Source: Pseudahrensia aquimaris
Lineage (GTDB): Bacteria; Pseudomonadota; Alphaproteobacteria; Rhizobiales; Rhizobiaceae
Assembly: GCF_042676045.1 (NCBI RefSeq)
Contig: NZ_JBHTJV010000006.1
Span: forward strand, 1-64,000
Reading direction: 5' to 3'
Length of the DNA stretch: 64,000 bases
How positions within the stretch are numbered: the first letter of the stretch is position 1; each line of letters begins with the position of its first letter. Below, piece by piece: positions 11,946 to 21,400 of this stretch. The position numbers and the translations under genes are program-made. Below the pieces are notes generated by a model. That model made no database searches, had not been told where the DNA came from, and worked only from the letters and a program-made list of their open reading frames with translations.

Positions 11946-13967
11946 CTAAAAGCGTGCAGGATCCACTTTGCGTGAGGTGGTTTCTCCGGCATCGGCGGTA
12001 TCGAGAAATAGTCGCTGCAATTGCGGATTTGTCTTCAGGTGCTCCGCAAACAAATCCATGCCGTGACGGGTCAGGTGAAATTGATCCCAGAACAGTGGCT
12101 CCGCCCTATTGTTATTTCTCCATTGGAAGCACCGATCCTCTGGGCAGAAAACTTGGTCTATCACGATAAATTTGGCGCCAGCACGCATTGCTATTTTGCT
12201 GGCTACATCGCTGATCGCGGAAATATCGAAAGCGATTGTTAGCCTGTCGGTGCGTGGAATATAATCCTCCAGTGATTGTTGGCGAGGCATATTGGCAATG
12301 CGATAGTCTAGCGGCTGCCGCCAAACCGGCGCTGTTCCCAGAAGGAAGGTGTTGTTCACACGGTCAGAAAGAGCAGCAATGGACGCTTCAATGTCTGTCC
12401 AAAGCATCTTCTGATAGCGGAAGGAAAGAATAATCGCCTCCAGTGGCACCTGTTTACGAAACGCATCGACAGTTCCAAGCAAATCGACAAAGCACTTCCT
12501 TCTCCCATAGGTAATCTCACCGGGAGGGCAACTAGACTGGTGCAGCATGACAAATGAGATCGTAGGGTAGGCGCGTTTCAAAGAATGCCACGTATCGCGG
12601 CCAAAACTGTCACCAATAACCAACACCGTGCGAGATCCGGACTGACCAGTCAGGCAATTCACCAATTCGTCTTGGGGTGGAGCAAAATCGTAGCTGCATG
12701 TGTAGCCCGTATGGATGGCTGGATCGAAAGCGCCTTGTCGTCCGTCAAAGTTCAAATTCTTTGTTTCAAAATAATGTTGCCGTTCACGCTCCAGCGTAAG
12801 CAGCACCGTGCCCTTTGGCCCATAAACAGCCTCCAAACGCATGCGGTTCAACGAGTCCACCAAGCCTGTCGAAGCGAGAGCTGCAAAGACAGCAACGCTG
12901 CCAGCAAACAGACCTGCCATGTGAACGCCTTTTGGCAGGATGGCCTTGCGGCGGATTGGGTTTTCGATCGTGAAATAGGAAAGAATGGCAAGAGCGAGCG
13001 ACAGTCCCATTGCCGCGATGAGGGGCCATGGGCCGCCATATTTCGCCCAATGGGGGAAAGCCATAGGCAGAAAGACCAAAATCGGCCAATGCCAAAGATA
13101 AAGACCATAAGAAACGCGACCCAAAGCAACCATAGGCCGGCTGGAGAGCAGCGCAGCGAAAGGATCGCGTGCGTTCGACGAGGCCAGAATGACGAACACC
13201 GTGCCTAACACGGGCAGCAAGGGTGCAACGCTCGTTGCGGCGGTGCCTTTGTCGAAGGCAAACACGGCAATGGCGATCATCGTCAGACCCAAACCGCGCA
13301 AAGCAAACGCAACGTCTCGGCGTTCAACAGTGCGGGGCATGCAAGCCACTATTGCTCCCGCCATCAACTCCCATATCCGCACAGCGCTGTTGTAGAAGGC
13401 GTGATCGGGCAACCCGTTCCAAACCAGCCAGCAGGCTCCGGCGAGTGATGCTGCCGCGATAAGCGATAGTGCCCACAGCAAACCACGCGTTCTTACGCGA
13501 GCGAGCAAAACCAGAAGCAGGATCGGGAAGACGAGATAGAATTGTTCCTCAACCGCCAAAGACCACATGTGTAACAGCGGTTTGCTGCCTGCAGGCCCGT
13601 CAAAATAGCCGACATGGGCGAGAAAAAACCAATTGGCAAATCCAAGAATGCTGGCCAGCAGACTGCCGGCGAACTCGCTAAAGGCCGATGGCATCAAGAA
13701 CAGGTTGGCGCAAACCCAAGAGAAAACGGCCACTGGAACGAAGGCTGGCAGCAACCGCCGGATACGGCGCTCGTAGAAATTGGAAAAGCTGAAATTGCCC
13801 GCCCGCATTTCCGATAGCAGAAGGCCTGTAATGAGATAGCCGGAGATTACGAAAAAGACGTCTACGCCAACATAACCACCCGAAAATGCGCCGTAGCCAG
13901 CATGGAACAGCACGACGGGAACAATTGCGACAGCGCGTAGTCCATCAATATCAGCGCGATAGTTCAT
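11946..13967 (-). CDS. Membrane acyltransferase with C-terminal SGNH domain (OafA/YrhL type)
   Basis: 673 residues. Seen: an Acyl_transf_3 region of about ten membrane segments (residues ~1-340) opening with YRADIDGLRAVAI and containing WSLAVEEQFYLVFP (~134-147), then a periplasmic SGNH domain with VLVIGDSFGRD (Ser near 452) and a C-terminal WDQFHLT block supplying the Asp-x-x-His pair. Known: such fusions O-acetylate lipopolysaccharide, exopolysaccharide or peptidoglycan; the membrane part carries acyl groups across the membrane and the SGNH part transfers them. It is the last gene of a minus-strand glycan block and follows a second acyltransferase of the same general plan. Inferred role: O-acylation of a surface glycan; the acceptor is not visible. 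The ATG at 13967 begins exactly at the family's conserved N-terminus. Confidence 0.9.
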   Translation of the reverse strand: MNYRADIDGLRAVAIVPVVLFHAGYGAFSGGYVGVDVFFVISGYLITGLLLSEMRAGNFSFSNFYERRIRRLLPAFVPVAVFSWVCANLFLMPSAFSEFAGSLLASILGFANWFFLAHVGYFDGPAGSKPLLHMWSLAVEEQFYLVFPILLLVLLARVRTRGLLWALSLIAAASLAGACWLVWNGLPDHAFYNSAVRIWELMAGAIVACMPRTVERRDVAFALRGLGLTMIAIAVFAFDKGTAATSVAPLLPVLGTVFVILASSNARDPFAALLSSRPMVALGRVSYGLYLWHWPILVFLPMAFPHWAKYGGPWPLIAAMGLSLALAILSYFTIENPIRRKAILPKGVHMAGLFAGSVAVFAALASTGLVDSLNRMRLEAVYGPKGTVLLTLERERQHYFETKNLNFDGRQGAFDPAIHTGYTCSYDFAPPQDELVNCLTGQSGSRTVLVIGDSFGRDTWHSLKRAYPTISFVMLHQSSCPPGEITYGRRKCFVDLLGTVDAFRKQVPLEAIILSFRYQKMLWTDIEASIAALSDRVNNTFLLGTAPVWRQPLDYRIANMPRQQSLEDYIPRTDRLTIAFDISAISDVASKIAMRAGAKFIVIDQVFCPEDRCFQWRNNNRAEPLFWDQFHLTRHGMDLFAEHLKTNPQLQRLFLDTADAGETTSRKVDPARF

Positions 13968-14024
13968 CGAACTCGTTCCCCCCGGAACAACGTTATGCCG
14001 CGCTGGTTTTAACCAGGCCGTCGA

Positions 14025-14135
14025 TCAGAAATCTTGATACTCGAACACAGCCACAGGCTGACCGTAGAGCATGGCAAACAGGAACACGACGATGAACACA
14101 AGCGCTGTCCATGAGATAATTCTTGAGGCGGTCAT
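14025..14135 (-). CDS. 36-residue single-pass membrane peptide coupled to acyltransferase
   Basis: A small open frame: MTASRIISW, a hydrophobic stretch (TALVFIVVFLFAMLYG), then a short tail ending in EYQDF. Its ATG (14133-14135) overlaps the TGA of the upstream acyltransferase (14132-14134) in the ATGA arrangement typical of translational coupling. One membrane helix is predicted by eye. No family recognised. Small membrane peptides are known to sit beside acyltransferases in several polysaccharide clusters, so an accessory subunit is a reasonable inference. It could be a chance frame, but the exact overlap and clean helix argue against that. Confidence 0.6.
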   Translation of the reverse strand: MTASRIISWTALVFIVVFLFAMLYGQPVAVFEYQDF

Positions 14136-16258
14136 GGCATCAAACCCTTCTCGCGCAATTGCTTGGCAACCTCAGCCGCAATAAGTTCGTATCCGAGTTT
14201 GCTTGGATGCCGAATATCATTGTAAACCTCCTCATCCGTGTCGTTGAAGAGCTGGCTCACGTCTAAGCAATAGTCGACCGTCTCGCAAAATCTGCGAGCG
14301 TTTTCATAGAAGTCGCGGACACTCTCGTAGTAGGCGCTGTTTCTTGCGGTGTATCCAAAGACCTTCTTGGCATTTGGATAGGAATCTCCGCCGATAAGCG
14401 GCTGCAGAACACTTACGTAGCGAGTGCCTTGCGAGCGCGCTATGGCATCCATCATCGTCACGTTTGCGCGCCAGTTTTCAAATTTGCTGCGGTCATATCT
14501 ATGACCGAGATATATATTTCTTTTCGCAAAAGGGCGGGTGTTGCCATCACGCGACAAGGCGAGTGCACCCAGGACATTTGGAAACCAACCAGATGCCCAC
14601 CATTGAGAACGTTCTGCCTCTGCTCGAGCTTGCTGAATTTGATAAAGGGTGGAAAATGGCGAACGGTCCACTCGGTTTAATTCGTTGGAGCCGTGAAGGG
14701 ACACTACGAGATCCGGTTTGATAGGAACCACGTCTCGAATAAACTTTAGTAGATCTTGGTTCGAGCCGAAGCCTCCGACCGCCCCGTTCCAGATGCCGCA
14801 GTTTCCAGTCTTTCTGCAGTGATTGTAGAGGAACAAGGACCAAGGCGGTTCCTTCCTTCGGACTGCAAGATATGGGTCTGAAGTGGAGCCACCCAACACG
14901 ACGATCTTGAAATAGTCGCCCTGCTTTGGGCGGTGAACGCCAAAGCCCGGGGTAATCGATACACCATAGGCCTTTGTGTCGTAGTCCATTACCCTTGGAT
15001 GGGCAAAGCCAAGATTGGGATCAATGCCTTCCAATACAAACCGAGTGCCGCGCCGTTTTAACTCGCCCGACTCATAAAACGGCGTGAACGCATAATCCGA
15101 GCGCTTGGCCTTCAGATAGACATAACTCGCCAATTCGCTGACAACGACGACACCAGCCACGCAAGCGGCTATCACGCCCGCCTTGCGGAAAAACGGAGTG
15201 ACTTCGTCAACCTGACTTTCTGCAGTGTCGCCCGTTGCATAGGAGGGCCGACGATCAATGAACACGGTTTCAATCAACGTGTGGAACAGCCACGAAAACA
15301 ACACAACAAGCCCTGTCGCCAAAATGAGCGTTGGCACGAGTGAAAGTCCCAGCTTGTGGACTGCATAGGCGATTGGCAGATGGAACAGATAAACAGGATA
15401 GGAAATCGCGCCCAGGAAGTTGCTGACCCGCGCGGCTAAACCATTCGCAAAAAACGGATTTGTGAGAAACGTGAGGTGGACCACGCTGAGTGAGAATATG
15501 CTCAAGCCATAAATGGCCAGCAACATAAACAGATCGCCCGCGCCACCCAAATTGGCTTTGAAGCCCCAAAGGAGCGCCAAAACCAAGCCAACGCTGCCGA
15601 ACGTAAACAGGCTGGTGATCGCAACGGAACGAGTGATCCGCTGATGCCAGATGAACAGCAGGAAGCCAAACGCGATCGCGTCGAGGCGGTAGATCGTGGC
15701 GCGGCGCACGGAAATCGTCCAATCGTCATCGATCACCATTCCGATTGATTTGACGAAAAACAGCACGATCACAGCACTGACAAAGATGGTCGCCAGCCGA
15801 CTGTTTCTAAACACAAAGACCAGAAGCGCTACGCCGACATAATACCATTCCTCAACCGCGAGGCTCCATGAAATGGCAAAGAAGTCGTTGGTTGGAACGC
15901 TCACAAGCGTATCGAGAAACAGCAGCTTCTTTATGAAATCGACGGAGAACAGGTTCGACGTCAGCAGAGCAATCAAGAACAGTGCAATCGCATAGGGCGT
16001 TATCGTTCGCACCCACCGCCGCAAAAAGAAAACCCACAAATTGTAGTTGGTCGCGTTGTTGTGGAGTTTGATGACTTGCGGAGCCAGCACAAAACCCGAC
16101 AGCGCAAAGAATATCTCCACCGCGATGATCGACACGCTCTCCCACACAACGGCGTGGCCGAACAGCAGGATGATGTGCGGAACAGCAACGCCCAGCGCAG
16201 CCAGGCCGCGCAGCATGTCGAATGACACTATTCTAGGAATTGCAGGGGAGGGGATCAC
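14132..16258 (-). CDS. Membrane acyltransferase fused to SGNH/GDSL-like domain
   Basis: 708 residues. Seen: an acyltransferase-3 membrane region (opening FDMLRGLAALGVAVPHI, with ISWSLAVEEWYYV in the middle and about ten hydrophobic segments), a linker with another hydrophobic segment, then an SGNH-like domain with the block IVVLGGSTSDP, a later GSNELN motif, and DIRHPSKLGYELIA near the C-terminus giving the Asp-x-x-His pair. The nucleophile block is GGST rather than the usual GDS, as in some distant SGNH families. Known: such proteins modify glycans by O-acylation. The next gene upstream in transcription (sugar O-methyltransferase) ends 6 bp before this start, so the two are probably co-transcribed. 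Acceptor unknown. Confidence 0.85.
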   Translation of the reverse strand: MIPSPAIPRIVSFDMLRGLAALGVAVPHIILLFGHAVVWESVSIIAVEIFFALSGFVLAPQVIKLHNNATNYNLWVFFLRRWVRTITPYAIALFLIALLTSNLFSVDFIKKLLFLDTLVSVPTNDFFAISWSLAVEEWYYVGVALLVFVFRNSRLATIFVSAVIVLFFVKSIGMVIDDDWTISVRRATIYRLDAIAFGFLLFIWHQRITRSVAITSLFTFGSVGLVLALLWGFKANLGGAGDLFMLLAIYGLSIFSLSVVHLTFLTNPFFANGLAARVSNFLGAISYPVYLFHLPIAYAVHKLGLSLVPTLILATGLVVLFSWLFHTLIETVFIDRRPSYATGDTAESQVDEVTPFFRKAGVIAACVAGVVVVSELASYVYLKAKRSDYAFTPFYESGELKRRGTRFVLEGIDPNLGFAHPRVMDYDTKAYGVSITPGFGVHRPKQGDYFKIVVLGGSTSDPYLAVRRKEPPWSLFLYNHCRKTGNCGIWNGAVGGFGSNQDLLKFIRDVVPIKPDLVVSLHGSNELNRVDRSPFSTLYQIQQARAEAERSQWWASGWFPNVLGALALSRDGNTRPFAKRNIYLGHRYDRSKFENWRANVTMMDAIARSQGTRYVSVLQPLIGGDSYPNAKKVFGYTARNSAYYESVRDFYENARRFCETVDYCLDVSQLFNDTDEEVYNDIRHPSKLGYELIAAEVAKQLREKGLMP

Positions 16259-16264
16259 TGTCGC

Positions 16265-17320
16265 CTACTGTGCTGGCATTGGAAAGCGGGATGGAAAATC
16301 GATCTCGATGTACGTGGACGGGTTTGCGGGATTGTCGTTGGTTGAATGGGTGAAGTCATAATGACACCGCACCACCTTGAGAACCTTGCGTTTTTCAAAT
16401 TCTCGGATCAGCAGAAGAGCGTTGCGATTGTATTTCACACGCCACGAGTTGATCGCTGCGTTTAACACAACAGCGTTCTCATCAGTAAGCGAATTTAGTC
16501 GTTGGGTTATCATCGCTTGAAATATGCTGCGCTCGTCCTCTTGCCGGGCCTTCGCAAAGGTTGGAATACGCTGCCAGCCGATAGGTTCGCAGTGGACCAA
16601 TTTAACGGGATGCTGGCGCTGCGCCATCTGCTCGTAAAGGCTGCCGTCGATATCCTCGACTTGTTCAATGGACAGGTGACTGAAGAACAATGTTGGGCCG
16701 TCATCGGGGATCATCGAAAGGTCGGGAGCGGTGTAGTCGAAAAAGGATGTGCTGAGCGGAAGGTTTCCATGTTCGCTCAGCATCTTCATCACTGCCAATC
16801 CTGCATCTGAATATTCCAGCCCGAATAGTCTTTTGTCGCTAACAGCGTTTCCTAAAAAGGTGGCGATATTAAAGAGGTTCCAACCCGGACCAGCACCAAG
16901 TTCAACGATGTTGCTGAATGACGAAGCCATCTCTTTGAGGGCTATGATCGGATCAAAATTGTTCATAGGAATGTAGCGACTTTCGCTTACGCCCAGTCGC
17001 GTAAGTGGTCCCGCGTCACCATGCTGACCGGTGAATTCCTTCATCAGGTTTGCCGCCAGATTGCCGCCCACGCGATTGTAGCCGTTACGCAGATGCTGCG
17101 GTTGTCTCATATGTGAAACGATATGCTCTAGAGACTCTCCGCAATCAATCTTGTCTTTGATGCTAGAAATCTGCTCACCCCAGTGGTCCTCGTAGCTGGC
17201 TTTGACATAACTTTTGTCGTTCCCACCAGTTTCCTGAGACGAGATCGCTCTTATCTCGTTGGCTTTGAAAACAATGTCCTGAAGCCAATTGCGTTCTTGA
17301 GGTTTGAGAGGATCGGACAT
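16265..17320 (-). CDS. Putative sugar O-methyltransferase, paralogue A
   Basis: 351 residues. Seen: a class I SAM-dependent methyltransferase core with the glycine-rich loop VELGAGPGWNLFNI (~139-152) after a helical N-terminal region, and an acidic motif GLEYSD about 35 residues later. The overall layout matches proteins annotated as putative sugar O-methyltransferases. It is closely related to the next upstream gene (17336-18355): both share RNGYNRVGG/NRGYNRVGG, NNFDP, FFSHLSIEQVEDI, HCEPIGWQR and a C-terminal YDFTHSTN...NPSTYIEIDF block. Only 15 bp separate the two, so this is a tandem duplication within one transcript. Inferred role: methylation of one hydroxyl on a surface glycan; sugar and position cannot be read from sequence. 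Confidence 0.75.
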   Translation of the reverse strand: MSDPLKPQERNWLQDIVFKANEIRAISSQETGGNDKSYVKASYEDHWGEQISSIKDKIDCGESLEHIVSHMRQPQHLRNGYNRVGGNLAANLMKEFTGQHGDAGPLTRLGVSESRYIPMNNFDPIIALKEMASSFSNIVELGAGPGWNLFNIATFLGNAVSDKRLFGLEYSDAGLAVMKMLSEHGNLPLSTSFFDYTAPDLSMIPDDGPTLFFSHLSIEQVEDIDGSLYEQMAQRQHPVKLVHCEPIGWQRIPTFAKARQEDERSIFQAMITQRLNSLTDENAVVLNAAINSWRVKYNRNALLLIREFEKRKVLKVVRCHYDFTHSTNDNPANPSTYIEIDFPSRFPMPAQ

Positions 17321-17335
17321 GGCTCAATGACGATT

Positions 17336-18355
17336 TTAGGCGTCCGCGCCGTGGAAATCTATTTCGACATATGTGGATGGATTGGCAGGGTTTACATTGG
17401 TCGAGTGGGTGAAGTCGTAGTAGCAACGCTGAATGGTCAGTTTGCCTTCGGCTTCGAACTTGTGAAGCAGAGGCAGTGTGTTTCGGTTGTAGCGCACGCG
17501 CCATGAATTAAGCGCGCCGTTGATCGCCACGGCATCCGGACCGCGAACGTCGTCCAGACGTTTTTCAATCAGGTCGTGGAAGAACTTGTCGTCACCGTTC
17601 ACACGGGCTTCCACCATCTCCGGAAAGCGCTGCCAGCCTATCGGTTCGCAATGGATAAGCTTGGTGCGTGACTTGCGAGCAGCAAGCTGTTCATAGAGGT
17701 CGCCAGAAATGTCCTCAACCTGCTCAATTGACAAGTGAGAGAAAAACATCGTTGGCTTATCGTCAGGCACCATAGAGATATCGGGCGCGGTATAGTCAAA
17801 GAACGTGGCGTGCATGGGCAGTTTGCCGTGATCGCCCAACAACTTCATTACTTCAATGCCGGCGTCGGAATATTCGAGGCCGAAAAACTTGCGAGCCTGC
17901 GCCTTGTTGCCGAGATAGGTGCAAATGTTAAAGAGGTTCCAGCCGGGGCCAGCGCCGAGCTCAACGATGTTAGTGAAGCTGTTGGCAAGCCGCGTGATCG
18001 CCATAACGGGATCGAAGTTATTGATGACCGTGTAGCGGCCCTCTGAACAAGCCAGCCGCGACAGGGGAATATCGTCGTGGGTTCCGGTGAAGTCCTCCAG
18101 CATCTGTTTTGCTGGGTGGCCACCCACACGGTTATAGCCACGGTTCAAGTGCGGCGGGCTTCGCAGCACCGCGATCATGTGTTCCAGCGTTTCGCCCCGA
18201 GCGATCTTGGTTTTAAGGCCATCAATCTTCTTGCCCCAATGGTGCTCGTACTGGTCTTTGACATACCCGCCATCGCTGCCGCCTTGGTTGAGGGGCGAAA
18301 GTGAACTGATGTCTCTTGCAACAAAGGTGGCTTTGTCAGCAGGGCTTTTGGACAT
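17336..18355 (-). CDS. Putative sugar O-methyltransferase, paralogue B
   Basis: 339 residues, tandem paralogue of 16265-17320. Seen: SAM-binding loop VELGAGPGWNLFNI (~131-144), FFSHLSIEQVEDI, HCEPIGWQRFPEM and the same C-terminal YDFTHSTN...NPSTYVEIDF block. A terminator-like hairpin (18381-18418) separates it from the TPR-dioxygenase gene, so this gene probably starts its own transcript that continues into paralogue A and the acyltransferases. Inferred role: O-methylation of a glycan, perhaps at a different position or sugar from paralogue A. Assignment to sugar substrates rests on family resemblance and context only. Confidence 0.75.
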   Translation of the reverse strand: MSKSPADKATFVARDISSLSPLNQGGSDGGYVKDQYEHHWGKKIDGLKTKIARGETLEHMIAVLRSPPHLNRGYNRVGGHPAKQMLEDFTGTHDDIPLSRLACSEGRYTVINNFDPVMAITRLANSFTNIVELGAGPGWNLFNICTYLGNKAQARKFFGLEYSDAGIEVMKLLGDHGKLPMHATFFDYTAPDISMVPDDKPTMFFSHLSIEQVEDISGDLYEQLAARKSRTKLIHCEPIGWQRFPEMVEARVNGDDKFFHDLIEKRLDDVRGPDAVAINGALNSWRVRYNRNTLPLLHKFEAEGKLTIQRCYYDFTHSTNVNPANPSTYVEIDFHGADA

Positions 18356-18380
18356 TTTAGAAGGCCTTGAAAAACGGAGT

Positions 18381-18418
18381 AAAAAACGACAATGGCAGAA
18401 ACACCGGTTTCTGCCATT
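18381..18418 (-). terminator. Terminator after the TPR-dioxygenase gene
   Basis: A perfect 12-bp stem (18391-18402 with 18407-18418) and 4-nt loop; on the minus strand the stem is followed after four bases by six T (18386 down to 18381). It lies 25 bp after the stop of the TPR-dioxygenase gene, upstream of methyltransferase B. Confidence 0.8.
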
Positions 18419-18442
18419 GATTGCATGGATGACTAGTCACAA

Positions 18443-21400
18443 TTAAGGGGCAACACCATAAGATGCCTCAAACGGGTAGGCTTTTTCGTCAAAGCCCTCC
18501 AGCGACAATTTCGTGTTCGTGTCTGCGTATGGCGTGATGGGCCGAAGGAAAGTCGCCATCGTGATGATGCGGCGGTCCTTCGTGACATAGCCACCACGGT
18601 GGAAGCCGTTTGTGTCGAAGAACATGATCGACTTCTTTTTACCAATCGCTGACAGCATATCTTCTTGCTGCACGTGTTTGTCGATGAGATAGCTGCCCGG
18701 ATAACCGGACGATTGCGGATAGCCGATCACTTTTGAATATTTGCGTTCCGGCTTCACCTTGGAATAGCGGATATACTCCGTCGGGCCGCAGCCTTCTTCC
18801 ACATCGGTGTAGTAGATGAAACATTTGAGGATATTTTCATCCTCCTGGTCGCGGTGCCAAATCTGTGAGCCTTTGCGCTCGCCAATATTCTTGCCACCGA
18901 TCGGCGGGTTCAGCCAAAGCGCAACATTGCGGATCTTGGACAGCATTTCGTTGTAGCTGTTGGCGATGTCCAGAACGCGCTTGTTCAGATACATCTGATA
19001 GGCGGCTTCTGTTGCATACATCTCGCCCTTCAACATGCGGTAATTCACGATTGAAGGCTTGAACGACTTTGCAAATTCGGGATCGGCGTTGAAGTCTTCG
19101 CACTGTGAAATCCGCTGTTCCAAGGCGCGCACTTCCGGGTCTTCGGTGAAAGACTTAACGTGAGCCTCAGCGGCGTCCCACAAGTCCTGATGTTTCTTGC
19201 CGAACAAGCTATCGAAGTCTGACATGCAGATGCCCTTGTCGATCAACTCACCAAGAATACGCTGCTGTTCTTCGTCCAGTTTCGGCTGATTTTTATCGAA
19301 GAAGGTTTTGCAAACGTCCAAGCGCTCTTTGTCCTGAGCGCTGAACTTGCCCTGACGCAGGTTAAGCAAGTGGATGCGGCGATTGTTGTTGGCGTTGGCT
19401 CGCGTGTCATCCGAGAGCGAGTTGATGGCCTCATAGTGCTGAGCAGCCTTGTCGAACTGTTGCATCGCGGCCGCCACGTCTGCGAGGCGGGTCAGGTGAG
19501 CCAGAGCTTTGTCAGGTTCTGCTGCGAGAGCTTCTTCCAAAATCTTGTAGGCTTCTTCATGGCGATGCATCCGCGCAAGAACAGTGCCCAGTGGCCCGAG
19601 ATAAGTCTTTTCGCCGTTAGCGTTTTCGCGAGCTGTCTTGAGCAGTGCGTAGGCTTCATCAATCCGCTCTGCTTTCACGAAGAAGTTCGCGGCTCGCATC
19701 AGCACCCGGTAATTTGTGGGTTGCACCTCCACTGCGCGTGCCAGAAGAGCAACAGCATCTTCTTCGTGATCGTCGTCTTTGGACTGAGCCAGTTTAATCA
19801 GCGTATTAGCGAGGTTGGACTTTGCCTTCTCGGCGTTTTTCAAAAGCGGAATGGCGCGTTCATATAGCTCACGCGCATTTTCGAGTTCGTCGTCCTGCTT
19901 GGCAGCCTCGTTAGCCTTCGCAAGCAAAGCGCGCCCCTTTGCATCATTTGTGACGGGCGCGGTCGCTTGAACGGGCGCGGCGACGGGTTTGGGTTGCACA
20001 TCTGCCAGCAGTTTCTTGTATTCGGCGTTATCGGATGTCAGCGCAATCGCTGCTTCCAACTCGATGACAGCCTCGCTGATGCGCTGCTTTTCTGCGAGCT
20101 GTTTGCCCAGTTCGCCGCGAATTTGGCCAAACCGCATCAATTGATCGTCCGCAGGCGTGCAAAGCTCAGATCCTTTCTCAAAAAGATATTTTGCCTTGCC
20201 CAAATCCTTCTTCGCCCGCAGCTCTGCTATGGCGCAGCGTATCAAGTGCTGACCGTAACGAGCATCATAACGACGCGGCTGTTTCACATCGCCAAGAGCG
20301 GCCTCAAACAACGCCAATGCGCGACCGCGGTCATTCAAAGCCCCTTTGGCGAGAATCTCCGCAATGGTCATGCGCGTTTCCGGATTCAACCCGGTTTCCA
20401 GGCAGAGTTGTTCGACGACACGCGACAAGCCCTTCTGATCATCGGCATTGCGCAAAGACGTAATCAGAGAATTGTAGTCTTTCGCGTTAAGACCGCCCGC
20501 ATCAAAGAGCTTCAACCAGCTCTTGCTAGCGCCGCTCCAATTGCCCAGCGACGCCTCAATCTCAGCAACAAGCCGTATGCTGTCTGTGTTATGGGGAGCG
20601 AGAGACAAGCTGCCGCTTAACGTCTTTAGAGCTTTTTTACTGTCGCCGTCACGGAACTCTGCGCGGGCTTGCTTGGTAAGGCGCAAGGCCTCGGCTTCGT
20701 GGAAGTCTTCAACTACTTTCTTGTCCGACTCGGACAGCGTCTTGAGACCCTCCAAATCCTTTATGATAGCAGCGACCTCAGCCTTTTTTCCCATTCGGGT
20801 AAGGGCCGCTACCAGAGTTGTCGCGCACCCGAATTTCCCTTTCGAACGTGATCTTGCACGCTCCAAGACCTCCGCAGCTGTCCCGAGGTCTCCGCGTCGA
20901 TAGAAAAACTTCCCGACGGTCTCCAACGTTTCAGGATCTTTCCCCAAACGTTGCAACACCGAGATGATTTGCGTGCTGTGCTCGTCGGGTTTGCCCTTTG
21001 CAGCAAAGTCAGCGACCGACTTCTCTAAGTCTGACGTCAGTTTGGCATTTTGAAACAGGGGTTCCGCAATCGAAGCCAGATCAGCGCGCCGATCAGAATT
21101 CCGCAGCGCGGTTATCAACATGCCGCAAGTGGCCGGCTGCATCTTGGTGCTACGAAACAGGGCCAGCAGATGGTCGGCTGCTACCGACCAATTGGACGAA
21201 GCCATTTCGATCTCTGCCGCTAGCTTCAATCCCTCTTCGCTCTTAGGATCGAAACCGAGATAGCTTCTGATCGCTTTGCCAGCTTTGTCGAGATCGTCAT
21301 TTTCCAACGATAGACGCGCTTGATCGAGCAATCGAACGGTTCTCGCAGCCTTATAATCGTCAACAACACGTTGTTCTGGCTCTGACAGTCCCTTTTTACC

